From Sepiola atlantica (Eukaryota; Mollusca; Cephalopoda; Sepiida; Sepiolidae): a DNA stretch of 64,000 nt. The stretch spans positions 54,912,446 through 54,976,445 of the forward strand of contig OY744525.1 of the NCBI GenBank assembly GCA_963556195.1. Direction: 5' to 3'. This document shows, piece after piece, positions 36,125 to 50,189 of the stretch (the stretch's first letter is position 1; the number at the start of each line of letters is the position of its first letter). The translations under genes and the position numbers were made by a program. The notes under the pieces were generated by a model, which worked only from the letters and a program-made list of their open reading frames with translations, had not been told where the DNA came from and did not search any database.

Positions 36125-36456
36125 TTATCTACCTCCCACAAGGTAAGATGTGACACAAGGTCGGTAAAGTGGGATTAGATAAGCCAGCGCTCGAGAGGTG
36201 AGCACTCTGGCCATTTAAAAATTGCCTGGGCAGCCCCGTCGGCATTCCCGGTAGGGCGCCTCAGACAGTAAGCAATAAACTTACTCCTCCCCAAAGAGGG
36301 GAGGCGAAGCCTGGGAGGGTGCACCTCCTAGAACTGCACAGGACAGACCCATAGACCGGCGTAAATAAAGGCCCGAAGGCCAAGACAATACCAGTCTATG
36401 GGGTGCAGTATCCATCGGAACAGATACTACACTTTGATCTTAGCAAAAAGGCCAAA
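36125..36456 (-). mobile_element. U2-headed SINE-like element, family A, copy 5
   Basis: Minus-strand copy with the head at the right: GGCCTTTTTGCTAAGATC and GTAGTATCTGTTCC, then the full body including the GAGTGCTCACCTCTCGAGCG segment. The 3' end GTGGGAGGTAGATAAATAA is followed by TA repeats. It resembles copies 3 and 4 in keeping the long middle. Confidence 0.87.
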
Positions 36457-37635
36457 TACTTTTAAAATATTTGTTTTTCTTTTGTTTGTTTTTTGTCCTG
36501 AAAAAATATTAATTAAAAAATGTATTATCAATAAAAAAAATCTATTTGACGCAATTAAAGCCTAAATTACTCATTACCATTGTCTTATATGAAATCATCT
36601 AAACCTTTGCATAAAAAAGAACGCTATATATGCACTTAGACGTGTTGCCGTTATTGGAATTTAGAAGACACTCATAGATTGGCCAATGAAAGTAGAAAGT
36701 GGACCTTGGATTTACTTCCGCAGCCTCGTAACTCTCGCTTCCTTTATTTTGTCCAATAGTCCTCACATTCTATGGGCGATGTTTCTGACAAACGGGGGGG
36801 GGGGACATTGCTGTTTTCTGGGTCAGAATCTAACACTTATCGTTGGCTAGTTTTTAACTTTAAAGTAGTATTTTTTTAATTTCTTACATCAAGTGGATTC
36901 ATGCCTTGTCTGGAGCCATTTCCATTAAAAAATGTCTTATCTTGTCTTTTAAAGTCTCGTGTGGATTGACCAATAAATATGCACAATCACTGATCCAAGA
37001 GGGGTCACGTGATCCATCTAATATAGACTCAAACGTTTAAGGCAGTCAACACGTTTGTCATTTTTAATACTACGATCAACATCGGTTAACAATGTATCAT
37101 TTTTTATTACTTGTAAAATTGTCCAATTAATATACACGGTTGGTGTTCCTTTTCGTTAAAAGCTGTCGCTCTAATTCAACTTTCTGAACTTACCTTCAAG
37201 TACAAAAACTCAACTTTCTTTCGGGAATAGAACTGTCCACACTGTTAATTTGTTACAGATGCCAAAAAAATGTGGCAAAATAAAACCCTTCATATGAACC
37301 AAAGAAACTGGGAGACGGTGGATTTAAGGCATCGCGTATGATGAGAAATGGACAAGATGGGTTGTCGTTCCATGTTGTCCATTGCTTTCGAAAGTATCTA
37401 ACGTTCACATTGATGTAAACTTCTGCAATTCTGTGAGGTCCATCAAGATCATTGGTAATTATTAAACAAAATCTTCGACGTTTATATTAAAGCAAAAAAT
37501 ATAATTGAAGCGTTCAATGATCCTATTTTTTTAAACATAGTTTTAATTGATATTTAAGATACAGTTTTAGCAATGTGTGAAACAGATGTGGTTTAGCTCA
37601 AACTAACCGGTCTGATTGTTTTTTTATTTTTTTAT
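36457..37635. other. Unassigned stretch
   Basis: Contains a block (ACATCAAGTGGATTCATGCC, then TTCCATTAAAAAATG) that recurs in diverged form at about 39100-39150, indicating an old dispersed repeat. No gene. Confidence 0.45.
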
Positions 37636-37639
37636 TTTT

Positions 37640-39760
<2,121 letters not shown>

Positions 39761-39769
39761 ATATATATA

Positions 39770-40470
39770 TATAATCTTTGGTTTTGCTTAGTATTAAAAA
39801 AACACACAGAGTGCTCAATTATTTAATAATGAAACCATATATATTTATTTGCTAATGATGTTACAGAAGATCACGCCAAATAAACATGATACCATAGGTT
39901 TCAAGCAATGAGCGGATCCGGATCATAAAACTAATGTTATGGTTGGTTTGTTCATATTAATAAACAAGTCGTCCTAGTTATCTTCAGCCCTATTTGATTT
40001 CAGAGTGGCAAGTGCTTCTGAGAAAAAGTTCACTGTTTTTTTATATATTTTTTTGTACTCAAATTCGTGGGTATCTTACCGTAGAAGACATAAAATAATG
40101 GTCGCTCCCTTGCAATGTGTACTATTGCACTTCGTGAGATAGAGTGTGTATACTTTTTCTTTTGCTCTTCCCACTGTCGTCGATGGCATCTCTCACAACA
40201 CATTTTTGGAAATATGAACCCATAATGTACACTCCGCCTGCATCGATTTTTAATCATTCTAATCATTGCCACTTACTTAAAGGGAGGTAATTCAGAATTT
40301 TAAATTCGTTCATCCCACTTTGACAATCGACTTTTTTTCTTTGATAGAGATGGCTGTTGTGCTACTTGTCTCTATAAGTCGTTACCAGAGAAAATCCTCA
40401 TTTTTAAACCTATCTCGGAAATTCTTTCAACCTCCTGTCGTAGTATTTTTCAAAGTTGCGAATCATAAAT
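39770..40470. other. Unassigned stretch
   Basis: The first 130 bp match one arm of the 33859 fold-back; the rest has no supported gene. Confidence 0.4.
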
Positions 40471-40479
40471 CAAATTAAA

Positions 40480-40578
40480 AAAAATACTGCATTATTACTC
40501 AAACTATATTAATCTATACTATTGCAATCAAATACAACCAAATTTAAATTAGAAGAAAACGCAATATAACATATTATA

Positions 40579-40583
<5 letters not shown>
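40480..40583 (+). pseudogene. Short Penelope-like fragment
   Basis: The frame YYCNQIQPNFKLEEN parallels FYINQMHPNFKLDEK at the 31130-32450 remnant, so this is a piece of the same PLE family cut by a TA tract. Confidence 0.55.
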
Positions 40584-40665
<82 letters not shown>

Positions 40666-40712
40666 AATTGACAATAATAATAATCAGTCTAAGTTTATTA
40701 TTATTGTCAATT

Positions 40713-40750
<38 letters not shown>
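40584..40750. repeat. Two (TA)n tracts around a short fold-back
   Basis: TA 40584-40663, then TCAAATTGACAATAATAATA and its reverse complement (40664-40714), then TA 40715-40750. The first arm is repeated again at 40751-40780, giving three alternating copies. Confidence 0.9.
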
Positions 40751-40752
<2 letters not shown>

Positions 40753-40780
40753 AATTGACAATAATAATAAACTTAGACTA

Positions 40781-41355
40781 ATTATTTACTACAAACAGTT
40801 TAAGACCCTAAATTTTGTAGTGAAACACGATTCCTCCAGCACCCCCCCCCCAAAAAAAAAACATTAGAAATAATCAATGTTATTAATGAGTTCAAATGCC
40901 ATTTGGGAGAATGCAACTCCTATTTTATTTTATAGAAATCGCTCCATACATGACATGAAGCCACTTTATGTAAAGAGCTAAAAAAAAATGATAAACTTTG
41001 AAATTTTAGATACACATTTTAGTTAATTACACAAAAACTATACACCATAATTAATAATATAATTTTTTTTTAATATAATATGAAAAAGATTTTTTAATTC
41101 GTGAAGCTATTTACATTACAACTATATACCCCACTATTAATAAAATTATTTAAGAAACTAAGTGCCTAGCGTAGTAATTAAACTTAACAAATTCTCAGCC
41201 GTTAGACAAGATCCTTTTAAATTTGCTATGCGCATTACACGTAATCACGTTCGCATGCAACATTTTCATCACTATAGACGCTCATTTTAAAGTCGTAAAT
41301 TACTAGCCGTTAAAATCTAAACAGTAAAAAAACACAGTTGTAAACACACTAAGGG
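40781..41355. other. Unassigned AT-rich stretch
   Basis: The part near 41240-41300 (CATGCAACATTTTCATCAC, then TATAGACGCTCATTTT) matches 32390-32430, indicating more of the same PLE-associated sequence. Confidence 0.45.
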
Positions 41356-41359
41356 GAGT

Positions 41360-41600
41360 TTGAATTACCTACTAGACACTATCCTCGAGTGTCTTCGGTC
41401 TCTCTGTACAAGGGTTTGTCAGGATAACCTGACATGAGGATACTTACCCCTACAAGTAAACCCTGACCAAATATTCAAATTACATAGTACCTGCAGCACA
41501 AATAAGATCCCCTCGTACGAGGAATAGTGCATCTTCTCCTTGTGATGTTACCTCAAGTAACATCACGTGCTGGATACTCCACCAGACTAGATGAATTCTT
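41360..41600 (-). repeat. Uncharacterised dispersed repeat X, copy 1
   Basis: Minus-strand relative of 52806-53060 and 55450-55740. Shared landmarks are AATATCCTNATNTCAGG, TGTACAGAGA, CACTCGAG and GTGTCTAG. Confidence 0.6.
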
Positions 41601-41932
41601 GTCCTGGAATCCGGTAAGACCAACAGACCACAAGAAAGATATACTATGACATATTGACTGGTCAGTTGGGGAGAGAAGAAATTATTCTTAACTTTTTTAC
41701 TAACTCAATGCTTGAGAAATAAAAGAGAATTTTAATAGAATACTCAGGTATCTATGTATCTCATATAGAGATCAAGTGTTAGCCCCAGGAAGGGGCCCCT
41801 TGATTTCTGAGAACTTCGACTGAAGTAAAATTAAACATTAAGACTAACCCCACCTGATGACGATTTTATGAACCAAATCGAACATACTCGCGAATTAAGA
41901 AACAAATGGAACAAGAAACCCACAGACACACA

Positions 41933-41934
<2 letters not shown>

Positions 41935-41999
<65 letters not shown>

Positions 42000-42048
42000 G
42001 CACATATATATATATATATATATGTACATATATATATTTATATATATA

Positions 42049-42094
<46 letters not shown>

Positions 42095-42116
42095 TATATA
42101 TATATATATATATATG

Positions 42117-42188
<72 letters not shown>

Positions 42189-42225
42189 TATATGTATGTG
42201 TGTGTGTGTGTGTGTATGTGTGTAA
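41935..42225. repeat. (CA)n, (TA)n with TGTACA islands, (TG)n
   Basis: A long compound tract symmetric overall: CA at one end and TG at the other, with TATGTACATA islands at regular-looking places inside the TA core. Confidence 0.97.
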
Positions 42226-43436
42226 GCCCATCACTGCATTGTTATCAAAATGATCTCTGTATTAAGAGTCGCAAAAGAAAAGCCTGATATAAAATTCCCC
42301 AATACTGTATTACAGAACAGCCCCATACCTCAACCCTCAACATACCCTTTCGTTTCTCCACTGGTGGTGGCGACTGGCCGTCGAGGGTGAATGAAAAAAA
42401 AATAATATGGAATGAATGGGGCAGAGCAGGTGACCCCCTAGGGAATTCGTGTGGCTATCTTGATGAGAATTCGTTGAAAAGCGATTCTTCACTTGAAATG
42501 GCAAATTACTAAGACATAGAAGAAACCATTATCATGACTGGAAGACTTTGTTTTAGGGGGGGGGGGATGAAGGTCACGTGATGATAACATACGGCCATTT
42601 TGTGTCCCAATTGTGTCTTGTTTCCCTCTTTTCACCGCCTGCGCATCAATCAATTCCGCCGATGACAAAAATCCGACTTTAACACTTGAAAAACCAGTTG
42701 GAAACGTCTAGACCGTATTTTGGAATTTGAACTGGTCGTTATCTTTCGTGCAGAATAATTCAGACATACATCGTGTCGATATGTGACCGGAGAAAGGGGA
42801 AATTTGAATAGAAACGCTAAATATTATTCCAGGAAATAAAACCATATTGCGAAACAGAACTATTTGTTATATTAATATCAAAACAATCATTGAATTTAAA
42901 AAAAATTAACAAACAATAGTTAATTAATAAAATGTCTCATTTGAAAACCAATATGCAAAATAGTTAACCTTGCGACTGATATGGCATATACGTAGGCATA
43001 TATATAAAAAAAAAAGATGGTGCATCTATTGTGTAAAGTTGAATCAACTTCTTAAAGGATTTTGTTTACTTTACCGTTAATGCGAGAAATGGACCCAACT
43101 TTTGCATTTATTCATTTAAATCAGGGGTGATCAACCTTTTTAAGCCCATGGATCACAAACTATATAATAATTTTTAGTGATTACCTTAATATTTAATAAG
43201 CAAACATTCATTTTTTTAAAGGAAGAATTATTTAAATTTCAAAAGAACTAAAGTAATTTTAATTTAATAAAAATTTCAATGTGATACTTTTTGAACAATA
43301 GTTTTATTTAGTTTTAGTCTTTATGTTCCGCGTTCATTCATATCAAACTGTTTTTTTTTTTAATATGAACGATAGAAAAGCCTGCTCCTACAAGTCAGGT
43401 AGTTGGAAAAGAAATAATGCTTGACTCAACCAAATC
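42226..43436. other. Unassigned stretch
   Basis: Mixed then AT-rich sequence; no supported gene. Confidence 0.45.

Positions 43437-43462
<26 letters not shown>
43437..43462. repeat. (TA)n microsatellite
   Basis: Left border of the next fold-back. Confidence 0.95.
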
Positions 43463-43467
<5 letters not shown>

Positions 43468-43789
43468 TCTTTTTTGTATTAAAAGTTTTAAAAAATTAAT
43501 AAATGTTCCATAGGTATAACGAACATTTTCGTTTCTTCGTCGAATCATCCTCAGGTGTCAAAAGCAAATGAACAAAAAAGCTGGTGAAAGAAGAGAATTT
43601 TTTTTTAAAACGGCGGAGAAACGCGCAAGTAACGTTTTTCGCATTGTTTCAGGAAGTCGTTGAATTTAAATCGTCAACGACTTCCTGGAACAATGCGAAA
43701 AACGTTCTTTGCGCGTTTTTCCGCCGGTATAATTTTACAGACGAATTCTGTTATTTTTTCATAATATTTGCATAAATGAGAAAATGCTG

Positions 43790-43790
<1 letters not shown>
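43463..43790. mobile_element. TA-flanked fold-back with hammerhead-like relic
   Basis: Inverted arms of about 45 bp (43611-43655 and 43676-43728) include AAACGTTTTTCGCATTGTTC-like sequence reading out from TCAACGACTTCCTG. At 43518-43556 on the minus strand a CTGAGGA core and GAAA are present, but stem II is poor and stem I has two pairs. Ends AAAATGCTGC before TA. Confidence 0.6.

Positions 43791-43867
<77 letters not shown>
43791..43867. repeat. (TA)n microsatellite
   Basis: Uninterrupted TA run. Confidence 0.97.
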
Positions 43868-43870
<3 letters not shown>

Positions 43871-43963
43871 GTTAATCCAACAAAAGATATAAGAATCAAC
43901 TAATATCTTTAATTAGTGAACATCCGGATTGAAAATTTGATTCGCACCTTATTTTATTATTTC

Positions 43964-43967
<4 letters not shown>
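43868..43967 (+). mobile_element. Deleted copy of the 15437-15689 element
   Basis: Keeps the left end (ATCTTTAATTAGTGAACATC) and right end (TTTGATTCGCACCTTATTTT) but lacks the middle with the hammerhead. TA tracts flank it on both sides. Confidence 0.75.

Positions 43968-44028
<61 letters not shown>
43968..44028. repeat. (TA)n microsatellite
   Basis: Uninterrupted TA run. Confidence 0.97.
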
Positions 44029-44030
<2 letters not shown>

Positions 44031-44149
44031 GTTTGTTTATTTTCTTTCAATATATTAAAAAACACTTAAATGTTGTACTCTTCTTGATAACTTTGAATTT
44101 CCTTTTGAATCCAAAAGTTCTTGAACTACTTCAGGCTCCATGTTATCCT

Positions 44150-46880
44150 CAATTCAAAGTTAGCTGAATCTTCAAACTACAGTTCATAAAATGTGTCGAT
44201 AACTTCCTCATATATTCTCTCAAAATCTTTCTGCAGACTTCCAAAATGTTCAGCCGATTCCATGACACTCTTACCAGTAGGGTTGACACCAATAACAAGT
44301 TTAAAAAGTGATGCAGTCTCTCGTGTTCAGCTGTTTTCTCCAGTATTTCAACTTGCTTATAGAACCTCTAATCATTTGTGAACAGCTGATAAGGTGAGCT
44401 TTCCTTAATTCAAGTTACAAATTTTGTACATTTATAAATGTAAAAATGTAAATTAGATCAAATATTTTTGATTTAATTTCATTATTATTGAGTTCACCCA
44501 ACATTTTTTTTATCGTTCTCTCTTTGTCTTTTTTTTTATTACAGTAAACAAATTCTCCATACTTGAATTTGAAAACGTTTAACAAATCTTGCCACATATT
44601 TACAAATCTCTCAAGACTATTTTGGCTTCTGTTGGCTGCAGCAACTTTCAAAAATCTTCATCATCACAAATGTGTTGTAATTATCTATCATTTAAAGAAT
44701 TTGATTTTATGAAATTTATAGCTAATATGGCTGCATTAAAAGCCTCCTCCATATTGCCACCCAGATATTTCTCTGCTGAGTTTTTCCTTAAAATAGTGGT
44801 GAGGCCTCCATTTGGGAGCTGTGGGGAATGTAAAGTTGCCTCTTAGTTGCCATTGCTCCCAGGTCCACTCTGGTCCGGAGTGGTAGTACCTGTAAGGGCT
44901 CCATCTATGGGTCAAATAGAACCTACTGTCGCTACTAAATCAGGCTGTCTGAAGTTATTGACTTCCTGACTAAAAATGCACCAAACATTGATATTTTATT
45001 GTTTTTTTTCTTTGCAAAACTCAATCATGTTCTGCAAAATCCAAAACAAAAAACAACAATTTCCCTCCCTTCCCCTTTCGCTCTCCTTTCCCCTCTCTCT
45101 TCCTTTTCCCCTTTTACTCAACCAAACACCATGAATAAATACTTAAACATATCAAGAACTTGAAGCATAAGAACCTTCACGAAAATGTCCGGATTCAGCA
45201 TTAAATAACCTGAAAAGGGTTGATATGCCATAAAACAAAACAACCAAATTTGACCAAAATGACCTGATTCAGCATTAAATAACCCAAAAAGGGTTGATAT
45301 GCCTTAAAACAAAACAGCCAAACCAAACACCATGAATAAACATTTGAACATATAAAGAACTTGAAGCATAAAAACCTTCACTAAAATGACCAGATTAGGC
45401 ATTAAATAACCCGAAAAGGGTTAATATGTCGTAAAACAAAACAACCAAACCAAAAACCATGAATAAACATTTGAAGATATATATAACTTGAAGCAGAAAA
45501 ACTTTTACCAATATGACCGTATCCAGTATTAAATAACTCGAAAAGGGTTGATATGTCGTAAAACAAAACAACCAAACCAAAAACCATGAATAAACATTTG
45601 AAGATATATATAACTTGAAGCAGAAAAACTTTTACCAATATGACCGTATCCGGTATTAAATAACTCGAAAAGGGTTGATATGTCGTAAAACAAAACAACC
45701 AAACCAAAAACCATGAATAAACATTTGAAGATATATATAACTTGAAGCAGAAAAACTTTTACCAATATGAGCGTATCCGGTATTAAATAACTCGAAAAGG
45801 GTTAATATGTCGTAAAACAAAACAACCAAACCAAAAACCATGAACAAACATTTGAAGATATATATAACTTGAAGCAGAAAAACTTTTACCAATATGAGCG
45901 TATCCGGTATTAAATAACTCGAAAAGGGTTGATATGTCGTAAAACAAAACAACCAAACCAAAAACCATGAACAAACATTTGAAGATATATATAACTTGAA
46001 GCAGAAATACCTTTACCAATATGAGCGTATCCGGTATTAAATAACTCGAAAAGGGTTGATATGTCGTAAAACAAAACAACAAACCAACCAAATATTTATC
46101 TGCCAAATGTTGCCTGTGAATCATATAGTGCACATGTTTTATATAAGTAGCCATTGCTTCCATCTTTGGCACACAGCCATTAATTCTTCCCTGTCATACA
46201 AGAAGCACCATCTGTGCCGATTTAAATTAAATTAGTAAGTGGGATATTTTTATCATTCAAATATTATTTTTTATTTATGAAAATATATCTTTACCACAAT
46301 TCTTCTCTTATAAATTTTTAATAAATAACATTTTTCTCTTATGTCATTCTGGTAAACAAATCTAACATATGGATATAATAATGCTTGGTTATGGATAGGG
46401 GCTTTACCAATTTGCAAAGAGAATTTGGTGTTTTGTAGATTTTCTACAATTTTCTCGTCAATATATAAAAACGTTTCATCTTGTCTTCTTCTCACTATCA
46501 TTTCTAGAAATTAGTATTTTATCAAGAACTGATGCTGCAGCTTCTTTGGCAAGAAGTTCTTCAGCACAAGATATTATAACAGGCTTAACCGACTTCTCTA
46601 CATATTCTTGAGGTGTCCTGCTTTAGCTATAATTTCTGACACAATATAAAAAAGGTTTCAAAGATTTTATCTGAGAAGCATTCATTTCCTTGAAGAAATC
46701 CACTCACTCAGGTTGTGCTTTCAGTTTTAACTCAAACTATTTTCTGTCATTACCCACAGATAATGGATGCTTTCTTGGTGAATCTCTAATGTTACCGTCT
46801 TCATAGAATCATCGCTCAGAATAAGACCACATGCAACACAAACTGATTGATTCCAATCAGACTGTTTGACAAATCCCAAT
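44150..46880 (-). pseudogene. BED-finger hAT transposase remnant (ZBED5/FAM200-like)
   Basis: On the minus strand the order is that of a BED-hAT protein. A finger-like CVACGLILSDDSMK comes first. KSVKPVIISCAEELLAKEAA follows, then DEKIVENLQNTKFSLQIGKA and PYVRF, then GTDGASCMTGKN with a second catalytic-type D, then HYMIHRQHLADKY. Beyond a tandem-repeat insertion comes LGGNMEEAFNAAILAINFIK, then ANRSQNSLERFVNMWQDLL. Stops and frameshifts break it throughout and the C-terminal dimerisation region is unclear. The W expected in the TEVRW-type motif appears replaced (NRSQN). No TIR or TSD found. Dead. Confidence 0.75.
45115..46095. repeat. 127-bp tandem repeat array
   Basis: TAAMYCGAAAAGGGTTRATA anchors recur at 45280, 45407, 45534, 45661, 45788, 45915 and 46042, exactly 127 apart; an earlier anchor at 45206 marks one shortened unit. 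About seven and a half copies, more alike toward the right end. It sits within the dead BED-hAT. Because 127 is not a multiple of three, the minus-strand frames cycle, producing repeated MVWLFCFTTYQPFSSY-type artefact ORFs. Confidence 0.96.
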
Positions 46881-46884
46881 AAAA

Positions 46885-47080
46885 CATATTTCACCCCAAA
46901 CAAGGCAGGCCGCCACTGTAGACGTAAGGGGTTACTGAGAATTAGGGTGTAGGTTTTGGGTGTCACCTCAAGTTGGGAGCTGTGTAGCGAGATGTCTGTT
47001 TACATTAGTTTTAAACCTCTATATGCCAGTACAGTCGGGGAAACAGGGAGTAGGGAGTGAGTTCCAGCAGGTAATATATT
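46885..47080 (-). pseudogene. LINE (type 1) 3' end
   Basis: Starts TTCACCCCAAACAAGGCAGG on the plus strand (the reversed GGGGTGAA 3' end) and continues through the terminal coding segment seen at 6366-6755. It abuts the BED-hAT remnant. Confidence 0.7.
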
Positions 47081-48190
47081 CAAGAAAATGAACAAAGAGG
47101 CTCTCATATCAATAATAATGTTAAGATGCTAATTGTAGCTGACAGCATCAGCAAGAAAGTGAATTTACGGGCTACCGTACAAGTCAAGTTTTGTAAACAA
47201 CTGAATCGAAGGCTGAGCTGGCTGTTACACTGTTATGTGTTCGAAAATGATGTTGAAGCCTGTAAAATGTCATGAATGTGAATACTGAAGGTTGTATGGA
47301 GGAAATGGTAAGTTATGATTATAATTTATAATTTAAAAAAATGGAAAAATTGGAAGTAAAATTGCGCCGAACATGGGAGAAGTGGATGGAGGACGCCATT
47401 TTGAATCGAGTTTGGTGAAAAGTTGAGGCGTTTGTTTATTGATTCTAAAATTCCAGAATGTGAAAAAATTTAAATGAATTAGTAAGAAATCGTTAGGCTA
47501 AAACTCGGTATTCTGTTATTCGTGTAATCTTATGAAGGGAGCGTGTCTTATTCAGTTTATGATACGTAGGTTATAAGTAGTATGTTTTTATACTTCAAAA
47601 ATGAAATAATAATCGGTGTTTCGAATATTAGTTCCTTATTTAATATTATCTACTGTGTGTAAGAATTGCGTGGTAGAAGTAAAATATTAGGGGGAAAATG
47701 AGTATTATACCCTCTGTTTGGATTACGTATTTGGCAGAGTCAGACATAGGTGTCTAATAATACTATTTAATGTTTGAGGATGATATTAAATGAAAATTTC
47801 TTGAAATATGCTCAGGTGAAGTAGGTGCTATGAATTGGTGAGTTTCGTAGCGTATGATGCATTTGTTTGTTTTTCTAGTCAACGTTACTGGGAAAACAAG
47901 TCTACTTTATATAGAAGAGAAGATAAAAACAATACGACATTTATGCAATTTAATATCAACACATTTCATGTTTAAATTTGAAAGTGAAAGAAATACTAAT
48001 GAACAAATTTTAACAGCTATAAATAAAATTACACAAATAAAAAGTAATGATACGTGTATTACAAAATACAATAAAATTGAAAAGAATTGAACATTATAAC
48101 AAAAATAAATAAATAAAATTATTGAAAAACGTATCACAGATTATAATGAAGAATATTTATTTATTTATTTATTCATTTATTTTAAACTTA
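47081..48190. other. Unassigned stretch
   Basis: AT-rich; frames of fewer than 80 codons, no domain. Confidence 0.4.
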
Positions 48191-48194
48191 GTTC

Positions 48195-48515
48195 ACCCCA
48201 AACAAAGTAAGTTGTCACTGTAGACGTAAGAGGCTACTGAGAATAAGGATGAAAGTTTTTGGGGTCATCCTAAATTGGGAGCTGTGCATTGAGATGCTTG
48301 TGCACATTAGTTTGAAATTTCTGCATGTCGGTATAGTCGGGAAAACAAAGAGGAAAGATTTCCAAAGGCCAGCAGCTCGAGGAAAAAACCTATGTAAATA
48401 GAAGGCTCCCCAGAATCCGGGGACCTCCACAGTGAATTGATAGGATTTAGCTGATTGTCGGATTAGTCGAGTGTATTTACGTCGAGGGGGCACCAAAGCA
48501 GCAAGTTCATCGGAG
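48195..48515 (-). pseudogene. LINE (type 1) RT C-terminus and 3' end
   Basis: The minus frame MVPPRRKYTRLIRQSAKSYQ, then VEVPGF and FFPRAAGLWKSF, corresponds to the LVPP..R..TR...S and FF.R.A.LWN blocks in the same family at 50190-51060. Confidence 0.78.
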
Positions 48516-48629
48516 CACGCAAAAGTTAACTAGTAAAAAAAGTGCCGAACGAAACCATTTCAAGTGTCTTGGGAAGGGAAAAAGAAAATAGCAAGTTAAA
48601 CGTATGAAATAAAACGTATGTTTATAGAA

Positions 48630-49027
48630 ATTCCATGAGAAATGCCAGTATACTGAAATCATATGCCCTTAATAGGGTTAAGATGAAAATTCATATACAC
48701 TAAATGTACAAAAGCAAGGAAATTCTCAAATTTTTACACTTTTATTGTCATTAATTAAGGGTATGACTACATATCAACCAAACCATTTCATTATCACATC
48801 ACTACAGTATAAATCTCTATGCATGGTGGATGAAGTGTGTGAGGTGCGCTGAAGAAAAATTCATACCAGTAAAATACATAGCCCTGTTGTGATCGCATAC
48901 CCTTAATGACAATAGAAGTGTAAAAATTTGGGAATTTCCTTGCTTTTGTACATTTAGTGTATATGAATTTTCATCTTAACCCTATTAAGGGCATATGATT
49001 TCAGTATACTGGCATTTATCATGGAAT
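48630..49027. mobile_element. Long inverted-repeat (MITE-like) element
   Basis: Arms of about 135 bp (48630-48768 and 48892-49027) match closely: ATTCCATGA at the ends, CCAGTATACTGAAATCATAT, TACACTAAATGTACAAAAGC, and TTAAGGGTATG at the inner edge. The centre is about 120 bp with no ORF. No TA border, unlike the hammerhead fold-backs, and no clear TSD was seen. Confidence 0.85.
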
Positions 49028-49470
49028 GTCACTACTTTTGTAAAGGCTATGCCTCAATACAATGGTCATTTTAAAGGTTTTTTGGAATTTTCTGGAAAAC
49101 TAAGATATATGGTAAACTGAAATTAAAATGCCATCAACTAGACCCTAGAACCTCTATCTCTGCCAAAAATCAGCTGAATCCATCAAATAGTTGATGAGAT
49201 ACAGGGTGGCACATACGTACGTACACACAGATAACATGATTTCATGATTGAACTTTCTGGATCTCTGGGTTGCCTTGACTAATGATGCTGAAATTATACA
49301 CACTTATAGAACCTATCAAATAAAAATTTTGTGCAAAGTTTGAACTAATTTGGTTCATTGGTTTTTGAGTTATGATTGATCAAAGAAATGAGATTTCCAG
49401 CATTTTTGAAGTCTATTAAGGATAGAGCGCTCTCGCGCCTCCCTTGATTTGTGTTTTATTTGTTGCTGTT
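49028..49470. other. Unassigned stretch
   Basis: No gene recognised. It includes CATACGTACGTACACAC and a CTCTCGCGCCTCCCTTG end next to a LINE 3' end, so it may belong to an unrecognised repeat. Confidence 0.4.
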
Positions 49471-49474
49471 TTTT

Positions 49475-49720
49475 ACTATTTTGGTCACCACTTATCAAGG
49501 CAAAGAGCTATTTGAGTATAAATGTCAATGAGAGGCATGATTGTCAGCCGAGCGATTGGTAATACTATGAGAGTGCTAATATTGATTAAATGTATGGATT
49601 GCGTTTGATTACTTATGGGGTAGTTTATGACATTGGAATTGAAGACGACCAAATTGTAATCATCAGGGAAGCAGTCCCTTGGTAACCTTTGGCTATGGAA
49701 ATTCTATAGGGCGCTAGGCA
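49475..49720 (-). pseudogene. LINE (type 2) 3' end
   Basis: Shares GGTCACCACTTATCAAGGC and GAAGACGACCAAATTGTAAT-type blocks with 37640 and 58470. Coding sense is minus; stops present. Confidence 0.7.
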
Positions 49721-50189
49721 CTCCTTTCTTCTTTCTTTTTTTATTTCATCGATTGAGATGTTATTTTATATGAATTTAATGAATATTAGTGCAAATACTG
49801 GCAAAGCATAGTTATTTTTTCGTCATGTTTTCGGAGGTGTACACACGTATAAAATAATAGTTTTATTTTTTTAATATTTTATTTATTTTCTATTATGGCG
49901 AGCTTTTTTTATTTTTTAGTGAGCTTTTATATGGTGTGGTTTTCTCGTCCACCGTCGGTCACAAGCCAACACAATGTGGTTAAAGGAACAAAAAATTACC
50001 AACCTATGCATTTTTTTAGACTAGCATTACCCAGTCATATATTCACCCGATCAGATTCCCTTGTGGTTGATATGGAGCCTTACAATAACAAACGCATATG
50101 CTAGTACTTTAACCGTCTGTCACTGATGAAACCCCCACATAAAAGCGCCAAATGCACCATTTAAAATATAATAATAATTACAATAACAA
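49721..50189. other. Unassigned stretch with decayed hammerhead-like core
   Basis: CACTGATGAAACCCCCACAT at about 50121 begins like a core but lacks the GAAA and stems. No gene. Confidence 0.4.

Noticed and set aside
41866..42287. Several overlapping frames of 75-139 codons rich in YIYIYI and HTHTHT
   Set aside because: Translations of a CA/TA/TG tract in every frame and on both strands.
43518..43556. Minus-strand CTGAGGA...GAAA as a functional hammerhead
   Set aside because: Stem II is poor and stem I has only two pairs; treated as a relic.
45395..46172. Repeated minus-strand frames of about 61-129 codons with MVWLFCFTTYQPFSSY
   Set aside because: Produced by the 127-bp tandem array; each frame shifts because the period is not a multiple of three.
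50121..50160. CACTGATGAAACC as a hammerhead core
   Set aside because: No GAAA in position and no stems.
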